Positions 41,539 through 53,000 of a DNA stretch of 64,000 nt are shown here, in pieces. Below the pieces are notes generated by a model. It did no database searches and was not told where the DNA came from. It saw only the letters and a program-made list of their open reading frames with translations. The translations under genes were made by a program, and so were the position numbers. Source of the stretch: Bacillota bacterium (GTDB lineage: Bacteria; Bacillota; Clostridia; Oscillospirales; Oscillospiraceae); NCBI GenBank assembly GCA_023459875.1, contig JAEWRY010000007.1:1-64000 (forward strand), read 5' to 3'. The stretch's first letter is position 1; each line of letters opens with the position of its first letter.

Positions 41539-42387
41539 GTGAAAAGCATCTATGATTTTGAAAAGCTCGCGGAACTGCTCAAAAGCCTCTATCTCATCAC
41601 CGGCCGTAAAATCACTTTGAAAAGCAGCGACTTTAACGACGTGATCACCAGCAACAACCCCTGCGAATTCTGCAGGGTGATCCAGAGCGCGCCCCAGGGC
41701 TTTGAAAAGTGCCTCGCCTGCGACACCAAGGCCCTTCTCTTCGCGCACAAGCAGAACAAGGCGTATCTCTACCGGTGCCATGCGGGTCTGATGGAGGCCG
41801 CCATCCCCGTGATGGAAAAGGGACACCTGCAGGCCTATCTCATGTATGGGCAGATTCTTGACGATTCGCCTCTGGACAAGCAGTGGAAGGAGATCGAGCG
41901 CCGCTGCCAGTGGCATTCCGATCTTACGAGGCTCAAAGAAGCGTTCTATAAACTGGACCAGCTGAGCATGAAAACTCTGCTCGCTTACGCGGACGTGCTG
42001 TCCGCCTGCGCCTCCTACATCTGGCTGCACGAATACGTGAGGCAGAGCGAGCTTACCGAGTCGCAGCTCTTGTCTTCTTACATAGAAGAAAACTACATGA
42101 AGCCGCTTACCTTGGGCGTCATATCCACCGAGTTGGGCATCGGCAAAACCAAGCTGTGCGAGACCGCGAGAAATAGCTTTTCCTGCAGTGTCCAGCAGCT
42201 CATCCGAAAGCAGCGGGTGGAGGCTGCGATTAAGCTGATGTCTACGGACAATCTGCCCATCAGCGCCATCGCCGAGGCGGTGGGAATCGCCGACAGCAAC
42301 TATTTTGTGAAGGTATTTAAAACCTGTACGGGCTTCACACCCCTGCATTACAAGAAACTGACGCTGCAAAAAAACGGAAGTCATTAA
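41539..42387 (+). CDS. AraC-family regulator with PocR sensory domain
   Basis: 282 residues from a GTG with AAGGACGGG upstream. The N-terminal PocR domain (about 8-165) has Cys at NPCEFCRVIQS and KCLACDT, and CHAGLMEAAIPV, the family's ligand or metal site. The C-terminal AraC domain (about 185-280) has two helix-turn-helix units ending AEAVGIADSNYFVKVFKTCTGFTPLHYKK. Divergent from the kinase operon and upstream of nagA, so it most likely activates both in response to the imported sugar. Confidence 0.92.
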   Translation: MKSIYDFEKLAELLKSLYLITGRKITLKSSDFNDVITSNNPCEFCRVIQSAPQGFEKCLACDTKALLFAHKQNKAYLYRCHAGLMEAAIPVMEKGHLQAYLMYGQILDDSPLDKQWKEIERRCQWHSDLTRLKEAFYKLDQLSMKTLLAYADVLSACASYIWLHEYVRQSELTESQLLSSYIEENYMKPLTLGVISTELGIGKTKLCETARNSFSCSVQQLIRKQRVEAAIKLMSTDNLPISAIAEAVGIADSNYFVKVFKTCTGFTPLHYKKLTLQKNGSH

Positions 42388-42400
42388 GGAGGAATGCCAA

Positions 42401-43528
42401 ATGTCGACCATCCGGAATGTCCGCATCTTTAACGGGGCAGCGTTTCTGCCCGAGCGCGCGGTCACCTTTCAAAATGGCATCGTCACGGCGGTGGAGAACG
42501 CGCACTCCGGAGATGACATGGGCGGTCTGCTGCTCGCGCCCGGCTTTGTGGACATCCATATGCACGGCCAGAAAGGGTTCGACAGCATGAGAGCGGGCGA
42601 TATCGAAAGGATGGCCCAGAGCCAGGTGAGCTTCGGCACCACCTCCTTCTGCCCCGCGTCCATCACAGAAACCGACGAAGCCATCCGTTCGTATCTTGCC
42701 GGGATTCGACAGGCCATGAAGCTTCCGAGAGGGGCGCGCGTTCTGGGCGCCTACCTGGAGGGGCCCTACCTTGCCGAAGCCGTGCGGGGCGCCCACGACC
42801 CCGCTAAGCTCCGAGACCCCTCCCCCGCGCACTACCGAAACCTGGTATGCGGCTTTGAAGAGGAGATCGTCCGGGTCACGCTGGCCCCCGAGCTCCCCGA
42901 CGGGATGGAACTAATTTCTTATCTGAGAAGCCGGGGGGTCGTTTCCTCCATCGGGCACTCCGCGGCTACGGCGGAGGAGACTGCCAGGGCAATTTCTCTG
43001 GGCGTTCGCTGCTCCACCCACACCTGCAACGGGATGCTCCCCCTCCATCACCGCAGTCCCGGCGTTCTCGGGGTTATCCTGACGGACGACCGCATTAAGG
43101 CAGAGTTTATCGCGGACCTTATTCACATTGATCCTATCATCATCCGGCTTATTTACCGCGCGAAAGGCCCCGAAGGCTGCTATTTTTGTACCGATTCCAT
43201 GGAAGCAGCCGGAATGCCGGACGGAATCTACCATCTTGGGGCGGAGTGTGTCACCGTCAGAAACGCGGTGGCCTGGAAAGGAGATTCCCTTGCCGGCAGC
43301 ACTCTTACTATGGACCGGGGCCTGCGCAATCTGGTTGGGGCTGTCGGAATCCCTCTGGAAAGCGCCCTGCGGATGGCAACGCGCAATCCTGCGGACGTCC
43401 TCGGCCGCAGCGATATCGGGCGGATCGCCGTCGGCACTAAGGCGGATTTCGTACTCCTGGACAGTAACCTCAACATTGAGGCCACCTATGTCCGCGGCGT
43501 CTGCGAATATAAAAGAGGGGCAGTGTAG
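42401..43528 (+). CDS. nagA: N-acetylglucosamine/galactosamine-6-phosphate deacetylase
   Basis: 375 residues, amidohydrolase fold. Motifs: PGFVDIHMHGQKG (HxH), YLEGPYL with the metal Glu, IGHSAATAEE, STHTCNGMLPLHHRSPG, and catalytic Asp in TDSMEAAG. Removes acetate from the 6-phosphate produced by the kinase. NagA and AgaA are close homologues, so the N-acetylgalactosamine alternative is chosen only from context (GatZ-like and AgaS-like genes). It follows the regulator by 13 nt and ends at a strong terminator. Confidence 0.93.
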   Translation: MSTIRNVRIFNGAAFLPERAVTFQNGIVTAVENAHSGDDMGGLLLAPGFVDIHMHGQKGFDSMRAGDIERMAQSQVSFGTTSFCPASITETDEAIRSYLAGIRQAMKLPRGARVLGAYLEGPYLAEAVRGAHDPAKLRDPSPAHYRNLVCGFEEEIVRVTLAPELPDGMELISYLRSRGVVSSIGHSAATAEETARAISLGVRCSTHTCNGMLPLHHRSPGVLGVILTDDRIKAEFIADLIHIDPIIIRLIYRAKGPEGCYFCTDSMEAAGMPDGIYHLGAECVTVRNAVAWKGDSLAGSTLTMDRGLRNLVGAVGIPLESALRMATRNPADVLGRSDIGRIAVGTKADFVLLDSNLNIEATYVRGVCEYKRGAV

Positions 43529-43570
43529 CCTTTACCCTATTATTCGTGCGATATTCACAACCAAAACGCA

Positions 43571-43612
43571 AACGCGCCTGCGGTGCAAAACAGCATCGCA
43601 GGCGCGTTTTTA
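43571..43612. terminator. Terminator between nagA and the reversed gene fragment
   Basis: 15-bp stem, arms beginning AACGCGCCTGCG (43571) and CGCAGGCGCGTT (43597), with T runs on both strands. Serves nagA and the fragment at 43628-44011. Confidence 0.92.
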
Positions 43613-43627
43613 GTTGTATTTTCAGTA

Positions 43628-44011
43628 TTAATTCACTTGTGTCAGAGGGGTAAAGGCGTTTTCCAGCGCGGTGACGTAAGTCTTGGAAACCAGCCGGGTT
43701 TCGCCCCCGAAGACCGCCAGATAGCTGCTGGAGTCGTAGGCCGAGAGAGTCAGCGTCATGGTTGCGTCGCACTGCGTGCTGCGGTGGAACACAAGGGTGA
43801 TCTCCGCGCCGGAAGAGGAACCGGAAGTTACCGCCGTCCCCGACGACTTCATGGAATAAACGCTGTCGAGAAAAGCCTGTACCTTTGCGGAATCGGCCTC
43901 GGCCCCGCTTACCGTATACTTTGTTTCCTCCTGGGGCTTGCCGTCGGCACCCGCCGTTTGACTGTGCACGAAGGAAATTTCCGCACTCTTTCCGTTCACC
44001 GAAGCGTCCAT
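43628..44011 (-). pseudogene. C-terminal fragment of a secreted-type protein, 5' end missing
   Basis: On the minus strand, about 128 codons read as a genuine protein C-terminus: VTVTSMDASVNGKSAEISF onward, with ETKYTVSGAEADSAKVQAF and ITLVFHRSTQCDATMTLTL, ending at TAA (43628). It resembles the C-terminal half of DUF4340-like proteins, weakly. Upstream of about 44011 the frame stays open only as antisense of the plus-strand SLH gene, so no start codon or signal peptide is available. Truncated at the junction. Confidence 0.65.
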
Positions 44012-46870
44012 GGAGGTAACGGTAACGACGGCAACGGCGGCACAGCCCCCATCAACGCTCCCGCCGACCCGGGCATCAAGATCGCCTCCTATGAGCTGGG
44101 CGGCGCCGACCTCACCGGCACCGGGGTGGTCCTTTCCAAGAACATCGACCTCACCCACTGCGGCATTCTGGGCGAGGACCTGGACGTGCGCACCCTGGTG
44201 GAATCGGGCGATTATTACCTGAGGGCGGAGATCCAGAGCGGCACCACCTACACCACCGCCACCGACAACACCCACACTGTTTCTCTCACCGATCCGTATG
44301 CCCCCGGGGCGGTTTCCTGCGTTACTGTGCAGAGCGCCGGCAACGGCTATTTCGCCGTGAGCTTCGACCCCGTATCTGATGAAATCAACGACGGCGGCTC
44401 CGCCGACGAACTGGGCTACTGCATCGACGTTTACCAGTACAATTCCGGTCACGAGCTTGCCGCTTATGAAAACCTGGGCGGGCTCATCTATACCAAAAGC
44501 GAGCTTGAAAGCTACTTAAGCGGCGGGAAATACACCCTGCCCATCGGCGGCTGGACGGCAACCGACAGCGGCTATGTGGGCCTGGAGACCGGGAAGTCCT
44601 ACGTGGTCCGGGTCCGGGCGGTGAACATCGGCAGCGACGGCAACTACCACTTCTCCCCCGCCGCCGACAGCGCCAACACCCTGCTGCCAGTGCCCGATAA
44701 GCCGGTGCTCACGGTGGGTACCACGGCGGAAAACGCCACCCTCACCGAGCCGACGGCAGCCGACGCCTATTACGCCATCACCACCAATCAGGTCTCCCCT
44801 ACTCTCACCGTCTCCACCGACCAGAATAACGTGAAAACCGAGGTCTTCTGCGGCGGCGTCAGCTACGGCACCTTCCAGAACGGGGAGCTGACCCTGGCCG
44901 CTTTCACCACCGACGGCACCTACTGTCTGGAGCTGCGGGCCACGAACCAGCAGACCGGGGACTACTCGGTCACCATCGTCTACCTGACCATCGACACGAT
45001 CGCTCCCTTCCTCTACATTGAAAGCCCCGTCACCGGCGAGCGCACCCAGAGCGGAAAGATCGCCGTATCCGGTCAAACCGCGGGCGGCGGCAATTCCTCC
45101 GTCACGGCGTACGTGGACGGCTCTGAGACCGGCACCCCTCTCACTGTCGCCTCCGACGGTTCCTTCACCGGCTCGGTGACCATTTCCACCGACAAAGCCA
45201 CCGCCTCCATTCAGTTTGTGGCCCTGGACGAGGCGGGCAACCGCAACAGCGCCACCGTCCAGGTGACAAACGCCGGTTATAAGGTGCCCCAGTCCATTGT
45301 GATGCGCAGTGTCCCCTCCATGGACAAGGGCACGAGCAAAACCCTCGAGGTCTGCGCCCGTTACGCCTGCGGCACCGACAAAAACGGCAACATTCTTTAT
45401 GAGGAGACCGCCCTCACCGGCGGCGAGCTGTCTCACCTCTCCTTCGACACTTACCTGGGCAGCGCGGTTTCCGTCACCTCCTCCGGCAAGGTTACCGCGC
45501 TCACCGCGGGCAAGTCCATTGTGAGAGCCACTTACGCCCCCACCGACTACTCCTCCTTCAGCACCATGCTCGTCGTAAGCGTGGTGGATTCGGGCAATCC
45601 AGACAATCCAGATAACCCCGATGATCCGGACAACCCGGACAATCCAGATAACCCGGACAACCCGGATAATCCCGGCGGCGGAGGAGGAGGCGGCTCTTTC
45701 TCCTCTGCCAAGCAGCTGAGCTCCTCCGAATCCAAAACTACGGTAAACGGCAAGGCCGTTTCCGCCCAGCTGGAAGACGACATCCTCACTGTCAGCCTGG
45801 CTGCGGCTTCCGGCGCGGGCAATGTGGTCACCGGTTACGGCGCGGAGGGCTATGAGATCGTGGTGAGCGCCGCGGCTGCGGCCAGTCTCATCGCGGCCGG
45901 TTCCTTCACGGTGGAGACTCCTCTGGGAACCGTCAAGCTCCCCGCAGGCGCCATGAACGCGGGCGGCTTCACCCTCACCATTACCAAAAACGGCTCGGGC
46001 GCCGGAAAAACGGCCTCCGGAGCCATAGGTGCGGACGACGTCACGGTGCTGGGTTCCGGCGTCGGAATCACGGTGAGCATCTCCGGTACCGTGGCCGACG
46101 GCAGAAGCGGCGTGCGGGCCACCGTCCCGGTGCCCGACGCGGTGAGCTTTGAGAACCTCACTGCGGTCATCCTCGTGGCGGCCGACGGCAGCTGGACCCC
46201 CCTCACCTGGAAGCTCAACATGGTGGGCAACGAAGCTTACGCGGACATTGCCAATCTATCCGAAGGCACCATCGTTTTCGTTAGCAGCCACGGCGGCTTT
46301 ACCGACGTACCAGAAGGCTACTGGGCTGAAAACGATATTAACGCCGCGGCGGAAGGGCTTTATGTCCTCGGAACGGGCGACGGTTCCTTCGACTACGGCA
46401 GCGACGTGACCCGCGCGGCATTCGCGGCCATCCTCCTGCGCGTGGGCGGGTACATGACCATGGACTCCTCCGGTACGGCCCTCTCCGATGTGAGCAAAAG
46501 CATCTGGAGCTACAAACCCCTCGCCATCGGCAAGGCCCTGGGCGTTATCACCGGCTTCCAGGACGGCACGATGCAGCCGAACGCAGGCGTGACCCGCGCC
46601 CAGGCCATGACCATGGTGGGCAGGCTGCTCCGTCTGGCTGGCGTCTCGGAAGCGCTCACCGAGAGCGAAATCGCCTCCTGCCTGAGCGGCTTCGCGGACT
46701 ACGCATCCCTGCCCGACTGGGCCAGGGCGGACGCCGCCTTGTGCGTCAAGTACGGTATCATCCAGGGCAGCGGCGGATACCTGAACTTCTCCTCGAACCT
46801 CACGAGAGCCCAGTGCGCGGCCATCGCGAACCGGCTTGACCAGATTCTCACCGAAAACCTTTTAAAATGA
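44012..46870 (+). pseudogene. SLH-domain surface protein, 5'-truncated
   Basis: About 950 residues of a secreted, cell-wall-anchored protein without its start or signal peptide: the frame remains open to 43583, but that part is antisense of the minus-strand fragment. Order: a Gly/Asn-rich stretch (GGNGNDGNGGT), fibronectin/Ig-like beta modules (44080-45590), an (NPD)-type Asp/Asn/Pro linker then a Gly run (45596-45690), a further beta-domain, and three SLH motifs with TRAAFAAILLR, TRAQAMTMVGRL and TRAQCAAIANRL (46300-46870). SLH domains bind pyruvylated cell-wall polymer. It may be intact elsewhere if this junction is an assembly error. Confidence 0.75.
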
Positions 46871-47000
46871 CGGCAAGTCAAAGCGTGCCGTCCGGCTCTG
46901 CCGGGCGGCACGGGAAAGCCCCGGCGATCTCTCTGCGGGTGACGCCTGCAGTTTACATATGTGTTCTTATGATGTTTATATTAAAAGAGGGGGAACTTCA

Positions 47001-50000
47001 ATGAACAAACGAAAACTCCTGGCAATCCTCACGGCAGTGCTGCTTCTGGCCTCGCTCCTCGTGGGAAGCGTTCTCGCGGCACACGGCGGAAACGGTACCT
47101 CCAACGACCCGTACATAGTCGACTCTTCTTCGGGCACATTTTCTTCGGCAAAGATAATCGGCACCTATTATGTCACTCTTGCTAACCTGTATTCCACCAA
47201 TTCCGACCTGTATTACAGTACTTTGGGCGCGGAAATCACCGGGAGCTATGCGGTGGTTACCGTTTATGATTCTTATTACATCAGCAGCTACGCTTATACC
47301 GTTAATAGCATTGTGGTCAGCAGCGACCAGTACGTTTATCTGTCCGCCTCCCTTCCCGGCACCAGCCAGATTAACGGCGGCACCCTCAGTCTGGCCGCCA
47401 GCAACTATGTGACCGGCAACTCCGCCTCCGGTTCGAACCTGACCGTTTATCCGGGGAGCACCGCCAACGTGAGCGGTTCCTTCGCCAGCCTGAGCGGCGA
47501 CTGCGTGCAGCAGAGCACCCTCAATATTTACGGCGGCACCGCCTCCGTTACGGGCAGTGGCTATGACCTCAATGTCTCAGGCGGCACGGTTTCCGTCTCC
47601 GGCGGCTTTAACGATTTTTGCGTTTACGCCGGTGCGGTGGCGAACATCGCCGGCAACACCTATATCGATGACGGCTATAACTTTGCCGGCACGGTCAATG
47701 TGAACTCCGACAACACCCTGTGTATTGGAGGAAGATCCGTAAAATCGGGCGGCGGGCTTACCTTCGACGATGCCCACGCATGGGGGTATCTGCCCACCGG
47801 CACCTACGACAGCGTGGTCGGCAACTGGACCATGCTCGGCGACGTAACCGTCAAGGGCACGACCTGCGCCATCTACAACGCCCACACGGGCGCTTCTCTT
47901 GCCGTCCAGGACTATAACCTCACCGTGGCGGGCGGCAGCATAACCGCCAGCGGCAACGTGGGCGCGCTCTCCGTCTCCGGCGGCGCCGTGACTGCCACCG
48001 GCAGCACCATCGGCTCGGTCACTGTCTCCGGCGGCAGCGCCGCCATTGGCGGCACCGTGAGCGGAGCCATCGACGTCTCCGGCGGTCAGGTGGAAATTTA
48101 CAGCGACACTCTGGCGGACAGCGTCTCCATCTCGGGCACCGGCAGCGTCAAACTGGATGCGGCCAAAGCACTGTGCGACGGCAGCCGCTCCCTGGAAGGC
48201 ACCGACGCCAGCTATCTCATCCTTTCCGACTGGGGCACCCTGCCCGCCGGGTCTTATCCCGCCAACATCGTGGGCGACTGGACTCAGCCCTCGGACGTCG
48301 GCTTCTGCGTTGTGAGCACCTCCTGCGGCTGTTCCATCAGCCACACCTCCCACAGCGGGGCCCACATTACCGGCGCGGGCGGCGCGCTGAGCATAGCCTC
48401 CAACGACGTGAGCGTCAGCGGAAGCTTTGCTTCTCTCGCCTCAACTCCCGGCACCTCCACCGTCGTCTTCGTTGTCTCCGACGACACCGTCGTTACTACC
48501 CTTTTTGCGCTCAACACCAACGTCAACTACAGCGGCATCGTTCAGATCGCCTCGGGCGCCACCCTGTGCGACGATACGAAATCCATCTGCCCCGCCGCCG
48601 CCGCCACTATTACCAATTGGGACACCCTTACCGAACCGACCCCCCTTCCCAAATCGGGCATCCTTCCCGGCTCCGGTTCTTACGGCCACCTGTCCGGTAA
48701 CTGGCACGCGGGCAGCGACGTGACCATCACCTCCACCGGCTGTTCCTGCGGTACGCACACCCACGACACCTACGCCAACATCACGGGCGGAGACGGTGAT
48801 CTCTTCGTCACCGGCGGCAGCGTGACTCTCTCCGGCAAGGTGAACGGAACCGTCTTTGTCTCCGGCGGCACGGTCACCGACAACGGTGGGAACAGCGTCG
48901 TGAACGTCGGCGGCGTGGTGGTGGGTTCCGCCACCGACTCCACCCACGGCACCGTCTTAAACGCCGGTTCCGACTACAAGCTCATCAGCGGCAGCTTCGC
49001 TTCCGTGACGGGCACGAACCTGAACCTCGCGGGCGACACCGTCATCTACAGCACCGGCGCTTCCAGCGCCGTCATTAGCGGCAACGGCTTCGGCCTGACT
49101 GTGGGTGCGGGCAGCGTGAGCGTTCAGGGCTCCTTCTCCGCCGTCAACACGGCAAGCGACCTGCACGTGACCCAGATTGCCGACGCCTCCGTCGGCGGCG
49201 GTTCCTTCGGCCTCACCGGCAGCGGCAGCTACACGCTCTCCGTCTCCGGAGGCACGGGACACATCGCGGGTACCTTCAAGCAGATTCACGTGAGCGGCGG
49301 CTCGGTGGCCGACTGCGGCGCCCTCACCCTCGCGAACACCGGGACCTGCCTCATTGTAAGCGGCGGCGAAGCCGTTCTGGATGACGGCGGCACCATCCGT
49401 TCCAACAGCAGCTCCTCCGTGGACGCCGTCCAGGTCACCGGCGGCGAACTCACCATCGGCACCGGCTCCGGCAGGACCGACAGCAACATCTATAAAATCT
49501 TTGCCGCTTCTTCCAACTCTTCCGTCGGCAACAAGGGAATCAACGTCTCCGGCGGAGAGTGCTGGCTGCTGGACGGCCAGATTGTGGTGAGCGGTTCCAG
49601 CTCCAACGGCGTTTTGGTCTATGGTACGGACTCTAAATTCCATCTTGGCTCCGAAACCAACACCGATGCTTACAGCAGCCTCAACAATCCCACGATCACG
49701 GCTTACAGCGACCGCACCTCCTGCGTTTACGTGAGCGAAGGCGGCGAAGCTTGGCTGCACGCCGGCGAACTTAATTTTAAAGATGTCGGCAGCTTCGGTG
49801 TTTTCGTTACCAATTTCAGCAACTCTGGTATCTGCCACGTCTGGGCTAACGACCAGTACGGCGAAAACGCAGTGGGCAGCGCCCCGCTCCTTTATATCCA
49901 CGGTGGTACTAGCGCTACTGCAGCTATGTGGGTAGGTTCCGAGGGTATGTTCGATATCCGCGGACGCGGCGTACTCTTTGAGGAACCCGCCGATTACACC

Positions 50001-53000
50001 AGCAGCCAATATGCCCTGTACATCAGCAATGAGGCGCTGGCTGCCTCCGATTACCCCCTCTCCGGCGGCACCTATAACGGCAAGGTCCGGTATGACAAAC
50101 ATAACCTTTCCGACCTCATTCTTTATAACCACTATCTGCGCTACGACGGCGCTTCGGCTAACTTCGGCTACACCGACGGCACCTACGGCGTATATCCGGG
50201 CGTAATGACCTCCGACGCGGACAGCTACGGCTCGGTCACCGCCATGCACGCTGCCAACTTCGCCCCCGCCCTGAGCGTCTACTCCTACGACGGCGCCTAC
50301 GGCGAGTATTTCGGCAAGGCAGGAGAGTATTACTCCATCGCCGACGCCGAGTGGGAGCTGCGCGAGCAGATGAAGGTGCAAAGCGCTGGTTATCAGATCC
50401 CCGCGGGCATCGTCAGAAGCGATACCGATCTTTCCAATGCCATTACGCTGGACGTCAACGTATTTGCACAGAACAATTCCGAATACACCCCCTATTGGGG
50501 CATCGAGAAGAAACTCGGCGACGTGGACGTCACCGGCATGTGTGATCTGTTCTTTGCCGGCCGCACCGTGCGCTACGACGGGTATAACTGGGATGACGAC
50601 GCCCTGAGCGGTATCGTCACCAGCGGAAACAGCGGCTACGCTTACAGCAACAGCGACGACTGGAAACAGGTTTTCGACATTCACGCAAACTCCGATCTGG
50701 GGCTGTACGACGGTGTCCTGGGCGAGGGCAACGGCATTAACCCCGCCGACGACAAGGCCATGGGCGGCTACATCGGAACCGGCATGGTCGCCTACGAATG
50801 GATCGACAACTCCAACCAGACCCGCGCCATCCGCGTGGTCGGCAAGCTTTACGTAGTGTCCGCGCAGATCAAGGCCGTGTCCAGCGTCTGCTCCGTGGGC
50901 GTGGATGTCGTCTCGGACGAGCAAACCTCCGGCGAAGTGTACATCGGCATCCCCGAGCTTGAGGATATTGACAACCAGATCATCCATATTCTCGGCGGCC
51001 TCAAGACCGGTGACGAGTCCTACGGCATCTACCAGGAAAGCGGCTATGTGGAGATGAACGGCGGCGTCATCGGCGACGTTTCCTCCCAGGACTTTGGCGG
51101 CAACACCGGTATTTACAACATCGGCGGTACGCTCAATGTCTATGGCGGCATCATTGCCGGCAACACGGGAAGCGGCAAGGCCGTGAAGAGCTCAGCGATC
51201 ACCACCATCACCGGCGGCTGCCTCTACGGCGATTACCTGGACGACGATGCCAACGGCGGAACCAACAACGGCGAATCCCTCTACGTGACCGGCGGCACCA
51301 CTTACCTGAAGATCGACGCCGCCCACAGCGGAAACGCCTATACCACCGCCGGATTCACCGAGGACGTGATTCCTCTCACCGGCGAAAACGCCTACAAGAC
51401 CGAAAGTATCCACCACATTAATAACGTCACCATCGACGGGGGAGAGCTTTACGTAGGCTCCCTGACCGATTACGACCTGAGTTATAACCAGGGCCAGGCA
51501 AGAGACATTACCGGCTACACCCGCAACAACGGCTACCTCACCTGCAGCGGCGGCAAGACCGTGTTCTATGACGGCATCGTCATGGGCAAGACCACCGTAG
51601 TAGGCAGCTCCTCCATCAGTACCGCAAACGCCGATTTCGGCACCCAGTTCTATGCGGACAAGGGCTCCTTCGGCGACTTAGCGGTGGTAAACGGCGTTAC
51701 CCCCACCTCCTCCAAGTATTATCAGATTCTCGGCGGGACCAAGCTCACCGGCTGCGTACAGCTGCACGGCGGCAGTTACAAGAGCATCGACGTGTCCGGT
51801 CTCACCACCGGCTGGAGCGGCGTCTACCCGGTGAACGGAGCCTCGGTAAACAACATCTTGGGCTTCTGGACAAACACATACGACCTCAATGAAGACGGCA
51901 CCAACGACTGGGTCCAGTACAACCATTACGCGGCCGTGGACACTGCCTCCCGCAACGCCGCAGGCTACTGGATCAGCACCAGCGTCAATCCCGACGACGA
52001 GAGCAGATACGTCGGCGGCACATCCACGGTAGTTCCGGCCGGCGGCAAGGCCGTGAACGTCATCGACGGCGCTTCGGAATTCATCACCTGGCTTGAGAGC
52101 AACGCCACCTCCTACGACAGCCTGAACGGCGAGGGGTACACCCTGCGCTGCAATATCTGGCTGGGCAACTCGGTCGACAACCCCGACATCTGCAATTCCT
52201 ACTTCCACTGCGGCTGGCGCGCGCCCGCCGACATGCCCGTTGTGGTGGGCGGCGGCTCCCATACCCTCGTCACCAATAACTTCGGCATCTTCGGGAACCA
52301 GGCGAACGCCCTTATCAAGGTAGGCTCCGATGCCACCTCTGTTTTGAACATCACTAACACCAACTCCGCCTCCACCGCGGCAGTCTACCAGAACCTCATC
52401 AGGAACCTGCTGCAGAATAGCTTCTCAAGGACCATCGAGGTCGCTAACGGCGCGCTCACTGTGAGCGCTTCCAGCGGCAATTCCAACACCGTTACCCTCA
52501 AGGCCTACGACGAATCCGTTTATGTTTCCGGGACCGGGTCGGTCACCCTCAACGCGGGCACCATCCTGGGCAAGGGAGACAGCGTAATCAGTGAGGGCGT
52601 CTACATGACCGGCAGCGGCAGCATCGTCTCCACCGGCGGCGTCATCACCGGCCAGGGCGCCGGCATCGCAGCCAACGCGGGCACCATCAACCTTTCCGGC
52701 ACCGTGGTCACCGGACAGAACAAGTGCGGCATCTACTCAGCAGGCGGCAACATCACCCTGGCCGGCTGCACCGTATCCGGCAACGAGGACGGCATCGCCT
52801 TCAGCGGAACCGGAAACATCACGGCCTCCACCAGCACCCTCATCGGCAGCCGGGACGGAATCTCCTCCATCGGGACAGGCAATATCACCCTGACCGACTG
52901 CGCGGTAACCGGCGGGAACGACGGCATTCATTCTGATGGCGTCGGCGACCTCACCGTCTCCGGCGCCGTGAGCGGCGCGGACAACGGCATCTATTTCTTC

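Noticed and set aside
43583..44011. N-terminal 143 codons of the open frame leading into the SLH protein
   Set aside because: This part is antisense of the minus-strand fragment and has no signal peptide, so it was not accepted as the true N-terminus.
46871..47000. Hairpin 46884-46910 as terminator of the truncated SLH gene
   Set aside because: Stem is strong (GTGCCG/CGGCAC) but no T tract follows, so termination is not supported.
48957..50987. 676-codon minus-strand frame inside the giant SLH gene
   Set aside because: Antisense of repetitive Gly/Ser/Thr codons; no ribosome site, and the plus frame has signal peptide and SLH domains.
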